Assembly: GCA_964410665.1 (NCBI GenBank)
Contig: CAYPIE010000122.1
Span: 1-15,363, forward strand
Length of the DNA: 15,363 bases
Reading direction: 5' to 3'
Origin: CAYPIE01 sp964410665
Lineage (GTDB): Bacteria; Planctomycetota; Planctomycetia; Gemmatales; Gemmataceae
Made by a program: the position numbers and the translations under genes
Notes under the pieces: generated by a model
What the model was told of the DNA's origin: nothing
The model's database searches: none
The model's input: only the letters and a program-made list of their open reading frames with translations
Shown here: one piece after another, positions 7,190 through 14,142 of the stretch
Layout of the letters: each line of letters begins with the position of its first letter
How positions within the stretch are numbered: the first letter of the stretch is position 1

Positions 7190-8227
7190 TTAGGCATCGA
7201 CGTCAGCCTGAGGTTCGCGGCGTAGCCGAACATAGATCCACTGAAACAGTCCAGAGACGGCGGCCAGGCTGAGTAGCGGCGGCAATAGCACAAGTCCTAG
7301 TGGTCCGGCTGGTTCCACGGGATGTTCGCCTTGATACGCCAATTCCACGCCCAGCACGCCCAGTCCAAATAGCAACAGCAGCCAAGCATCGGGCAACTGT
7401 CGCCGGCGCAACTGGGCCACCCCTCGCACCAGCATGGACCACAGTCCTAGCATCATGGGGACGATCAGCCAGTGCCCCAGATGCAACGTCCAGGTTGCCT
7501 GGCCAGCCAACAGTGGTCCTGGGTTGACCAATGCCGCCTGAAGATTCCCAGGCAATGACGCCCAATCACCTTGAGTGAACCATTCCTGGAGATTGCCCCC
7601 CTTCCACAACCAGCCAATGCTCATCCCCACGGCTGGGGCCAACCAGCCCACCAAGCAAGTGGCAATCAAGTTGCCCCAATGGCGTTGGCGGCTGCGCCAA
7701 TAGCACACCCCGCCCACCAGGGTCGTCGCTGCCAGTAGCCCGAGGCTAAGGACTCGAAGACGCGCCCAATCGGTATCCAGTCCTGGAAGGGCAGATGCGC
7801 GGGCATCGCCAGCGAGCAACCAGCCCATCAAGCCCATGCCCAGTGTGCTAAGCCCCAGCAGCGACCATAGTCGCACCCGCACAGTTGCCCCAGCAAGAAG
7901 CGACCACTGAACCAGAACGGTGCTGAGAATCAACAGCAACTGCAGCTCGTGCAACCGATCCAACGACCAAGTCTCCCCCGGGTTGGGCAACGGCCAGAAG
8001 CTGAGGAGCACCACTGCCAAGAAGGCACAGAAGCCCCCAAGCGTCCGCCACGCGGCATAACAGCTTACCCAGATCACCGTGAGGCGTGTCCACAAGCTTG
8101 GATCGGCGATTTTCGACTCGGTCGGGCTGGCCTCACTGCGCACAACCAGATACAGCAGCAGGTACAATAACAGTAGTGTGCTCACGACCCAGGCGCCACG
8201 ACGATCAGTTGGGGCGGATTCGGTCAT
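7190..8227 (-). CDS. Polytopic membrane protein of unknown function
   Basis: The 345-residue protein is dominated by about nine hydrophobic segments (roughly 13-29, 62-80, 95-113, 119-139, 157-176, 184-206, 248-268, 281-297 and 309-333), with a short basic end (YVRLRREPQ). It is rich in Leu, Trp and Gly and shows no motif that I can tie to a transporter, protease or synthase family. A GGAG lies 9 nt before the ATG. It is divergent from the methyltransferase at 8296, with 68 nt between the starts. Function cannot be inferred from context. Confidence 0.75.
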   Translation of the reverse strand: MTESAPTDRRGAWVVSTLLLLYLLLYLVVRSEASPTESKIADPSLWTRLTVIWVSCYAAWRTLGGFCAFLAVVLLSFWPLPNPGETWSLDRLHELQLLLILSTVLVQWSLLAGATVRVRLWSLLGLSTLGMGLMGWLLAGDARASALPGLDTDWARLRVLSLGLLAATTLVGGVCYWRSRQRHWGNLIATCLVGWLAPAVGMSIGWLWKGGNLQEWFTQGDWASLPGNLQAALVNPGPLLAGQATWTLHLGHWLIVPMMLGLWSMLVRGVAQLRRRQLPDAWLLLLFGLGVLGVELAYQGEHPVEPAGPLGLVLLPPLLSLAAVSGLFQWIYVRLRREPQADVDA

Positions 8228-8295
8228 TGGGGGGTACTCCGGCTCAGGGCAGGGAGGAACGGAATTCTCTGCCTTCCATTGTAGCGAGGTGAGAC

Positions 8296-8952
8296 ATGCT
8301 GCAACGCGTTCTGGAACCCGAAGTCATGGACTCGCCCGAGGAAGCGAGCAACTATGACGCCATGGATCACCACGTGGTGAACCAACAGTTCGTCGCCGAC
8401 TTCCTAGCCGTCTGGGATGGGCAGGATCCAATTCTGGATGTTGGTTCAGGCACCGCTCAAATACCCATCGAGTTTTGCCGCCAGTCGGCCCACGGCTCGA
8501 TCATCGGCATCGATCTCGCCGAGCACATGCTCCAGCTGGGCCGAAAGAATATTGATGAGGCAGGCTTTGCCGCACGGATTCGCTTGGAATTGGCCAACGC
8601 CCGTTCACTCCCGTATGACGCAGGCAGTTTCCCGGCAGTGATTTCCAACAGCATCATCCACCATATCCCAGAGCCGTACGTTGCCCTCGCCGAGATGGCC
8701 AGGGTCGTCATGCCCGAGGGTACTTTGTTTATTCGGGACTTACTCCGCCCCATTGACGAGGCCAGCCTACACATCCTGGTGGATACCTACGCCGGCGAGG
8801 CCAACGATCATCAACGACAAATGTTCAGGAATTCGCTTCGCGCTGCTCTGAACACCGCCGAAGTACAGTCCATGGTCGCCCGCCTTGGCTTCGACCCCGA
8901 TGGGGTACAGCAGACTTCGGACCGGCACTGGACCTGGGTCGGGCGGCGCTGA
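8296..8952 (+). CDS. Class I SAM-dependent methyltransferase
   Basis: The 218-residue protein has the Rossmann-type methyltransferase core: motif I ILDVGSGTA (46-54), the acidic ribose contact in IIGIDLA (Asp73), NARSLPYDAGSF (101-112) and the motif IV-like ISNSIIHHI (116-124). It opens MLQRVLEPEVMDSPEEA, an N-terminal block that I associate with a conserved group of bacterial methyltransferases of unknown substrate. The core resembles UbiE/YcgJ-like small-molecule methyltransferases, but no quinone context is present, so the substrate is open. GAGGTGAG just upstream of the ATG is a good ribosome site. Confidence 0.88.
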   Translation: MLQRVLEPEVMDSPEEASNYDAMDHHVVNQQFVADFLAVWDGQDPILDVGSGTAQIPIEFCRQSAHGSIIGIDLAEHMLQLGRKNIDEAGFAARIRLELANARSLPYDAGSFPAVISNSIIHHIPEPYVALAEMARVVMPEGTLFIRDLLRPIDEASLHILVDTYAGEANDHQRQMFRNSLRAALNTAEVQSMVARLGFDPDGVQQTSDRHWTWVGRR

Positions 8953-9312
8953 CCTTCCCCACTGCGAGCACCATGGGATTCCCAATCCGACGGTTGCCCC
9001 GCAAGGCAACCTCCTTCATCGGCTCCTTGAGGGTTCCGATCCGGATTGCGCGGCACGCGGGTTGGTTACTTCGGGCATGACCAGGGACCGGACTCCTCAT
9101 CCACCGGCAAATTGACCCAACAGTGGAGTGTCGATCACGCCTTGTCGACTCCAAACAGGCCAAACGACCGCGTAAGTTCCAACTCGCCCGTTTCCCAGTG
9201 CAGGCCGGGGCAACCCCCAGATTAGTTCCGCAACGAATCGCCAATATACTCTCTCTTGGTAAGCACGCGACAGTTCTGCGAGCATTGGACGGTATACGAA
9301 TAAGCCCAAACG
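8953..9312. other. Spacer without a supportable gene
   Basis: All frames here are short or run in from overlapping genes and none shows a recognisable domain or a good ribosome site. Because a kinase relic follows at once, this stretch may hold further decayed coding sequence too degraded to read by eye. Confidence 0.45.
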
Positions 9313-9514
9313 GTGTACCAAGCCCGTCAGGTTGCCTTGGGCCGGTTCGTCGCGTTGAAAGTTCCCCGAAAGGCCGGCTGGACATCCCAAGATCAGCCGC
9401 CACTTGGAAGCCATCTGCTTAAAGGCAATGGAAAAGGACCCGGCACAGCGTCAAGCGAGCGCTGCAGAAATGGGCGACGATTATCAACGATATTGCAATC
9501 GTTGGTTCGTTTAG
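9313..9514 (+). pseudogene. Relic of a serine/threonine protein kinase
   Basis: Two pieces of one kinase domain survive in different frames. Starting at 9313, one frame reads VYQARQVALGRFVALKV, which is the end of the glycine-rich loop and the beta-3 Lys of a Hanks-type kinase. From about 9386 the next frame reads PKISRHLEAICLKAMEK and then DPAQRQASAAEMGDD, ending at a TAG (9512-9514); this is the C-terminal subdomain XI region seen in planctomycete kinases. The roughly 200 residues that normally lie between (catalytic loop HRD, DFG, APE) are missing, and a stop precedes the first piece at 9301. So this is a gene with an internal deletion and frameshift, not a working kinase. Confidence 0.75.
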
Positions 9515-9706
9515 TCCCCCAATCTCCTCGAACACCAAGCTACCCTTCTCTTCACCGGCGGTCACGGGAGACACGATCCAGCCCGAAGCCTTTGCCAGAG
9601 TGTAGCAACACGCGCGGCCAAACAACGATGTGAAGTACCGTTTCAAAACCGGAGGTTTCTGCCAACATCCCTCCCATGCGCTAACAGTCTGGATTCGCCC
9701 ATTGAC

Positions 9707-10462
9707 TCATTCGATACAAATATGAACATTGTTAAAATCTGGATCTTCCAGGTGACCACGGTGATAGCAGCGCCATCTTGCTGGCAATGAAGGCATCTTG
9801 ATCGGCATCCCTTCTTGGATTACCCCGCCAAATGCTTGAAACGCGATCAACCGATTGCATAGGTCAATCACGCCCTCCTTGAGTTCAGGAGTGACGTCAG
9901 GGATGCTAAGGTCAGGTCGGCCAAACTTCCGGAGACCGCGGGTGTGGACCCAGGTCAGCCGGTGATCCTGTTCTGAGAGCAATACCACCGTATGTCGCTT
10001 GGGCATCGTTTTGCCGGGGTCAAAGACGCGTTGTTGCCACCGCTCGCGACTCCACCACTCGAGCATCAGCGGATCGTAAACGGCAATCCCGCCATGATCC
10101 AAACAATAGGTGATAAATCCGATCGTATCCCGGAAGTAATTGAGCGTGTTGGGATCGAGAAATTCGCCGCGCAACACTACACAGGAGTCCTGTTGGGTGA
10201 TCTGCTCAGCGAGGGAAGTTTTGTATTTCCTTATTTGATCCCAGACATAGCCTGTTCGGAACGATTCCACCACCTCAGGGTTGGAAGAAGGACCGTAGGA
10301 CATTACCTGCAAGCCCTCAGGTATGTCAGCACAGCGATACTGGGAACGTGAGAGGGGAGCGGAAGGATCGATGCGCCCATAAATCACATAAAACAGGAAG
10401 GCATCTCCACCTCCTGGTAGGTATAGATCCCTTGACCAATCGGAAAGTCCCGCATGCATCAT
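9707..10462 (-). CDS. Hypothetical cytoplasmic protein
   Basis: The product is about 251 residues, soluble, with no signal peptide. Near the C-terminus is VHTRGLRKFGRPDLSI followed by a helical stretch and GGVIQEG, which weakly recalls the C-terminal DUF4261 pattern (Tyr/Arg-Gly-Leu-x-x-Phe-Gly-x-Pro-Asp/Glu); I would not assign it without a search. The N-terminal half has GDAFLFYVIYGRI. The start is uncertain: ATG at 10462 or 10459 follows GAAGGGG, while TTG at 10492 and GTG at 10480 are upstream options in the same open frame, which is closed by a TAG at 10502-10504. Neighbours are a kinase relic and a TIGR02996-type gene, which gives no functional clue. Confidence 0.65.
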   Translation of the reverse strand: MMHAGLSDWSRDLYLPGGGDAFLFYVIYGRIDPSAPLSRSQYRCADIPEGLQVMSYGPSSNPEVVESFRTGYVWDQIRKYKTSLAEQITQQDSCVVLRGEFLDPNTLNYFRDTIGFITYCLDHGGIAVYDPLMLEWWSRERWQQRVFDPGKTMPKRHTVVLLSEQDHRLTWVHTRGLRKFGRPDLSIPDVTPELKEGVIDLCNRLIAFQAFGGVIQEGMPIKMPSLPARWRCYHRGHLEDPDFNNVHICIE

Positions 10463-10492
10463 CAGCCCCTTCGGTGGCACACCCTCGAGCAA

Positions 10493-10835
10493 TCCGCAGC
10501 GCTATGTCGCGTGAAAATCGAATACACCAACCAGAATTTCGATCGGACGACCTGGATCGCTTGTGGCTTGGCGCTGCTAGTTTGTCGCAGGGGCTAGCAG
10601 CAGTTCACGGTCTGACCGACCCACCAGACGGTCGTAGTTCTTGCCAATTAAGCGAATGTACCGGCTTCCAGTTCCGGAAGCTATGTCCGGTAGTCGAGAG
10701 TTCATCTCCACTCGGCCAATGGATCATCGGACCGCGATCTTCGCTTGATTGGTTTTTCGGACCTTACAGAGACTCAGCTGTCCACATCTTGGTACAATTA
10801 CCATATCGTCGACGTCCGAGGGAGCTATACTACCA
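10493..10835. other. Divergent spacer with a short hairpin
   Basis: No frame here has both a ribosome site and a recognisable product. An 8-bp perfect inverted repeat, GCTGCTAG (10573-10580) and CTAGCAGC (10594-10601), surrounds a 13-nt loop. The region should hold promoters for the divergent genes at 10462 and 10836, but I see no convincing -35/-10 pair. Confidence 0.4.
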
Positions 10836-11528
10836 ATGTTGGATGAACACGCTTTCATGGACAAGTGTCTTGCCGACCCCGACCATGACCTACCCAAGCT
10901 GGTCTTTGCCGATTGGCTCGAAGAACAAGGGCGAACGATCGAAGCTTGGCGCATTCGCCAGTATGTATGCGTCTATCAACCAGAATGGCTGGCGGCGATC
11001 CGCTGGGACCACATTGTCGACCATCGCGCCTGCAGTGAGCTGGTCAAGCGGTGCGTCCACGCACGCACCGATGACTTATGGCGGCTGGTATCCTTGGCCT
11101 TGCTGGAAGCCGTGCAGACAAGCGAACCCTTGCCCCTAGACCAGTTGTCCTGGCAGGCGGGGTGGCAGCTGGACCAGTTTTTGCAGACCCTCGCGGTATC
11201 AAAGTGCCGCATCCGGCTCTATGCCTGTGGCCTCGGCTTGCCGCTGATCGATGTCTGGGACGCGGTATGGCATGTCCAACGTCACGCCCTTCAATTTCAC
11301 GATCGCAACCTGGATCCGGTCGCCCACGCGGCCTGGTGTGCGACAACGGCCGTGCGGCATACCGCCAGCCACCGCAAGTGGACCCGCGCCGAGGTGTTTG
11401 AGGCGACTTGCAGAGCGGTCATCCGTCCCCGAGAAGATGCGTGGGCAGCGCCCAGTGCCGGCGACCCAATCTTGTCGGCTGGGTACAGCCTGTGGTCCCA
11501 CGTCTGGGACACCGACCCGACTTGGTGA
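10836..11528 (+). CDS. TIGR02996-domain protein, planctomycete type
   Basis: The 230-residue product starts with the TIGR02996 signature: AFMDKCLADPDHDLPKLVFA followed at once by DWLEEQGR and WRIRQY (residues 6-43). This short domain is known mainly from Gemmata-type planctomycetes and some myxobacteria, often next to repeat proteins; its function is not established. The remaining 185 or so residues are rich in Trp, Ala, Arg and His and look mostly helical (LWRLVSLALLEAVQ, WDAVWHVQRHALQF); I do not recognise them. GAGGGAG lies about 11 nt before the ATG. An upstream in-frame ATG at 10749 lacks such a site and would add non-family residues. Confidence 0.82.
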   Translation: MLDEHAFMDKCLADPDHDLPKLVFADWLEEQGRTIEAWRIRQYVCVYQPEWLAAIRWDHIVDHRACSELVKRCVHARTDDLWRLVSLALLEAVQTSEPLPLDQLSWQAGWQLDQFLQTLAVSKCRIRLYACGLGLPLIDVWDAVWHVQRHALQFHDRNLDPVAHAAWCATTAVRHTASHRKWTRAEVFEATCRAVIRPREDAWAAPSAGDPILSAGYSLWSHVWDTDPTW

Positions 11529-11734
11529 GATAACTGCCTAGACATCATATTGATATATGAACGTTTTGATTGAATCGAATTTTTTTCACTTTTTTTGGCC
11601 TGGTCGCGTCAGGATCCCTGCCCAGACACCGTATGAACTGGTGAGAGCGATGGCCGTCACGATCGGCGGTCGCCTCCAGGGCCTTGACCGGCGAAATCAG
11701 CGGCCCCATGGACGCAAGATATAAGGAACCAGCC
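11529..11734. other. Spacer with T-tracts
   Basis: Shortly after the TIGR02996-type gene a small AT hairpin (CATAT-TGAT-ATATG, about 11546-11559) is followed by two T-runs of seven at about 11580-11600. These may end transcription of the upstream gene, but no GC stem directly precedes the T-runs. Confidence 0.3.
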
Positions 11735-11914
11735 ATGAGTGTGAAGAACTGGCTCAAAAAGTGTTTCCGCCCCACCCGTTCGAACGTGCGGACAACCCAA
11801 ACCCAACGCGGCCCCGTCCAGAAGAAGGAAGCCCAGCCTGCTCCCACGACGGACGCCCAATACGCGAACGATTATTACTGGAGCAGTTATTCCTGGTATC
11901 TTGAAGGGCTATAA
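11735..11914 (+). CDS. Small hypothetical protein, 59 residues
   Basis: AAGGA lies 7 nt before the ATG. The product has a basic N-terminal half (MSVKNWLKKCFRPTRSN), a Gln/Pro/Lys-rich middle and an aromatic acidic tail (DYYWSSYSWYLEGL). I do not recognise it. The first 15 residues could form an amphipathic helix. An in-frame ATG at 11684 would add 17 residues but lacks a ribosome site. It ends 5 nt before the assembly gap, so anything downstream is lost. Confidence 0.5.
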   Translation: MSVKNWLKKCFRPTRSNVRTTQTQRGPVQKKEAQPAPTTDAQYANDYYWSSYSWYLEGL

Positions 11915-11919
11915 ACACT

Positions 11920-12019
11920 NNNNNNNNNNNNNNNNNNNNNNNNNNNNNNNNNNNNNNNNNNNNNNNNNNNNNNNNNNNNNNNNNNNNNNNNNNNNNNNNN
12001 NNNNNNNNNNNNNNNNNNN
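11920..12019. other. Assembly gap of 100 N
   Basis: Exactly 100 undetermined bases, the conventional placeholder for a gap of unknown length. Distance, and even order, across this point cannot be trusted. Open frames crossing it are not supportable. Confidence 0.98.
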
Positions 12020-12217
12020 TAATTTTTGGCAGTGAGAGGGTGCCCGACAGCTTTTCTTTGCGCACCATCCTACTGCCACGCATTTCAAAATCCCTGAATT
12101 CGTCCTCATCCTGAACGGAACGCTTGGCCAACCGTGAATCTGTGGTCGATGCACCCAACCAGGGGTTGTTCATCGGAGGATGAGCCCCGGCCCTCACTCA
12201 GTGTACCCATGTCGAGC

Positions 12218-12232
12218 TGACACCCGCCGCTC
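12218..12232 (+). repeat. Partial copy of palindromic-element arm
   Basis: TGACACCCGCCGCTC is identical to the right outer arm end at 4780-4794. The pairing half of the hairpin (GGCGGGT) is absent, so this is a truncated or decayed copy. It lies about 200 nt from the assembly gap. Confidence 0.55.
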
Positions 12233-12630
12233 GATAGGAACCGCCGATGAGGAAGGCTCAACGCACCGGCTCGCTCAGCTATAATCAGGTGGCGATCAGA
12301 ACGTCGTAGGTAGTATCAGAGTCACTATATGAATATTTAGTTGATGTATTGATCGTATTACAGTCTATGTGCCCGCTGGTCAAGAAAAATTCCCATTTTG
12401 GCTGGAGCTCAGCATATATAGTTGATAGGGGACGATTGTATAGTCTGAATGCACAGGCAGAGCGGACCATGCAAACACCATTTCGGTTGCTACAGCACTG
12501 GATCATTTTACGCGCTACTCAGGAGAAGCTGGGGCAGCCATTCGGTTCGGGGACTGACCCGGTCCTTTCCGATGCAGAAACGGCCCTTCCCGGGATTGAG
12601 CCAAATCTGTTCGGTGGGCAATTACCTCGA

Positions 12631-12706
12631 CAAAAACCCGGACTTTGCCGTGGCTTGCGGGGCAAAAACCGGACATTTCCGGTACAAAACCCGAAGTTTT
12701 TCTGGG
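12631..12706 (-). repeat. Three degenerate short direct repeats
   Basis: Copies begin at 12631 (CAAAAACCCGGACTTTGCCG), 12663 (CAAAAACCGGACATTTCCGG) and 12685 (CAAAACCCGAAGTTTTTCTG), 32 and 22 nt apart. They lie just beyond the stop of the PhoD-like gene and so may be part of its 3' untranslated region. Confidence 0.5.
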
Positions 12707-14077
12707 TCAATCGGTGACTTTGAGCTTGTTCGGGTCACTGATTTCGATGCGTGGGCCGTAGTCGTTACGCGTCACCTTGCCAGTGGCCTGGATGGTTTTG
12801 CCAACAAAACGGTCCGGAATCAGGTTGGGGATCTTACCTTGGAGATCCTCGACCAACAGCACTACGGTAAAGTTGGCCTGGTCACGGTAGTTTTCCGCGG
12901 AATTGAGGAAAATCACTCGCTGGTTACGGCTTTGGCCGACCGATTGGACCCGCATGCGCAGCGTACAGATGTCGCCCAGCTTGGTGGCAGCCTGCGCGGG
13001 GGTAAGCACCCCCTGGATGACCTTGGCCGGGCCGGTCGATTGGACCGGCAAGGCCCCGGGTTGGAGGATGCTGCGCTTGAGTTTCTGTTGGAAGACGATG
13101 TCACCGGCTTGGTCGCGAATTTGTAGTTTCACAATCGGGTCCGTCTGCCAGTCGAACTCGAGCAAGCCGAAGTTTTGCCCAACGTTCATGGTGTAAACAC
13201 GGTGCCGATTGGTTTCTTGCATCCGCCAGCGGTTGGCGGCCTGGTTGAGACCGCTGGAGGTCAGGTCATAGATGGGGAAGCCGACGCCAGCGTCCATCAG
13301 AGAAAGTTCCGCCAGGTGGCGGTCGCCGCTGAGGAAGATGACGCCCTCGGCCTTGGTATCACGGATCAGCGTAAACAGGCGTTCGCGCTCGTTGGGCAGA
13401 TTCATCCACTTTTCGTAGGGGTGGTCCTCAGGGACGACCTGGATGCTCGAGCCAATGATGCGAAACTGAGCGGGCTTTTTCAGCTGCTCCTCCAGCCATT
13501 GCCACTGAGCTTCGCCGAGCATGGTGGCCTGTGGATCGCGGTTGGGGACATAGCCACGTCGGCCCTGCTTGAGCGGCGAGCGGAACGAGCGGGTATCGAG
13601 GAGGATCACCTGGACCCGCTTGCCCTCGGGGCCAAAGGTCTTGGCGGTATAGACACCGGGCCGCTGGCGGCGCGGCGAATCGGCGGGTTCCTCGAAGAAG
13701 TCCAAGAACACCTGCTGCGACGCGGCCCGCTGTGGGTAGTCGACGCCCCCATCGTTGACGCCGTAGTCATGGTCGTCCCAGGTGGCCATGATTGGACAAG
13801 TCTGCTTGAGCTGTTGGAAGCCGGGTTTGGCCGCGAGCTTGGCATACTTGGCCTTCATGACTTCCATGTCCTCGGTGTCGCCGTAGATATTATCGCCGAG
13901 AAAGATAAACAAATCGGGCTTGGTCGCGACAATGGCCTGCCAAATCGGTTGGGGTCGTTCTTGAGAAGCACACGAACCGAAAGCGATGCGATGGATGGGT
14001 GCCTCTTGGGCGACCACAGCGAGCGGCTGCAGCTGCAAGAAGAGAAACAGAACCGACAAGAGCCAACGCAGACGCAT
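12707..14077 (-). CDS. PhoD-like metallophosphatase with extra C-terminal domain
   Basis: The 456-residue protein has a cleavable signal peptide (about 1-23, ending VVAQ), so it acts outside the cytoplasm. The PhoD-type metallophosphoesterase core shows FGSCASQ (33-39), FLGDNIYGD (59-67), WDDHDYG (100-106) and FLSGDRHLAEL (248-258), the Asp/Asn/His set that binds two metals in this family. Such enzymes cleave phosphate mono- or diesters; the substrate is not known here. From about residue 355 to the end a separate part (LTPAQAATKLGDICTLRMRV ... FVGKTIQATGKV ... PRIEISDP) looks like an OB-fold beta-barrel domain, which is unusual for PhoD. It lies 65 nt after tsaD on the same strand, so co-transcription is possible. 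AGGGGA precedes the ATG. Confidence 0.9.
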   Translation of the reverse strand: MRLRWLLSVLFLFLQLQPLAVVAQEAPIHRIAFGSCASQERPQPIWQAIVATKPDLFIFLGDNIYGDTEDMEVMKAKYAKLAAKPGFQQLKQTCPIMATWDDHDYGVNDGGVDYPQRAASQQVFLDFFEEPADSPRRQRPGVYTAKTFGPEGKRVQVILLDTRSFRSPLKQGRRGYVPNRDPQATMLGEAQWQWLEEQLKKPAQFRIIGSSIQVVPEDHPYEKWMNLPNERERLFTLIRDTKAEGVIFLSGDRHLAELSLMDAGVGFPIYDLTSSGLNQAANRWRMQETNRHRVYTMNVGQNFGLLEFDWQTDPIVKLQIRDQAGDIVFQQKLKRSILQPGALPVQSTGPAKVIQGVLTPAQAATKLGDICTLRMRVQSVGQSRNQRVIFLNSAENYRDQANFTVVLLVEDLQGKIPNLIPDRFVGKTIQATGKVTRNDYGPRIEISDPNKLKVTD

Positions 14078-14142
14078 AACAATCCCCTAGGCAAGGAAGC
14101 AAAATACTTGTCGAGGAATTATAGGAATCGAGCCTGCGAAGG

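Larger units (their letters stand above)
12020..12706. other. Gene-free spacer right of the gap
   Basis: Nearly 700 nt with no supportable gene. It contains an arm fragment of the palindromic element (12218-12232), an AT-richer block at about 12285-12450 unlike the surrounding GC-rich DNA, and three degenerate short repeats next to the phosphatase 3' end. Open frames here lack ribosome sites and family resemblance. Confidence 0.5.

Noticed and set aside
9419..9646. 75-residue minus-strand frame
   Set aside because: It lies opposite the kinase relic, starts without a ribosome site and resembles nothing known.
10348..11139. 263-residue plus-strand frame
   Set aside because: It overlaps two better-supported genes in other frames and shows no family resemblance or ribosome site.
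11754..12197. Minus-strand frame crossing the assembly gap
   Set aside because: About a quarter of it would be undetermined bases; it cannot be supported.
12257..12285. Promoter with TATAAT at 12280-12285
   Set aside because: The -10 is perfect but no -35 lies 16-18 nt upstream and no gene follows on that strand.
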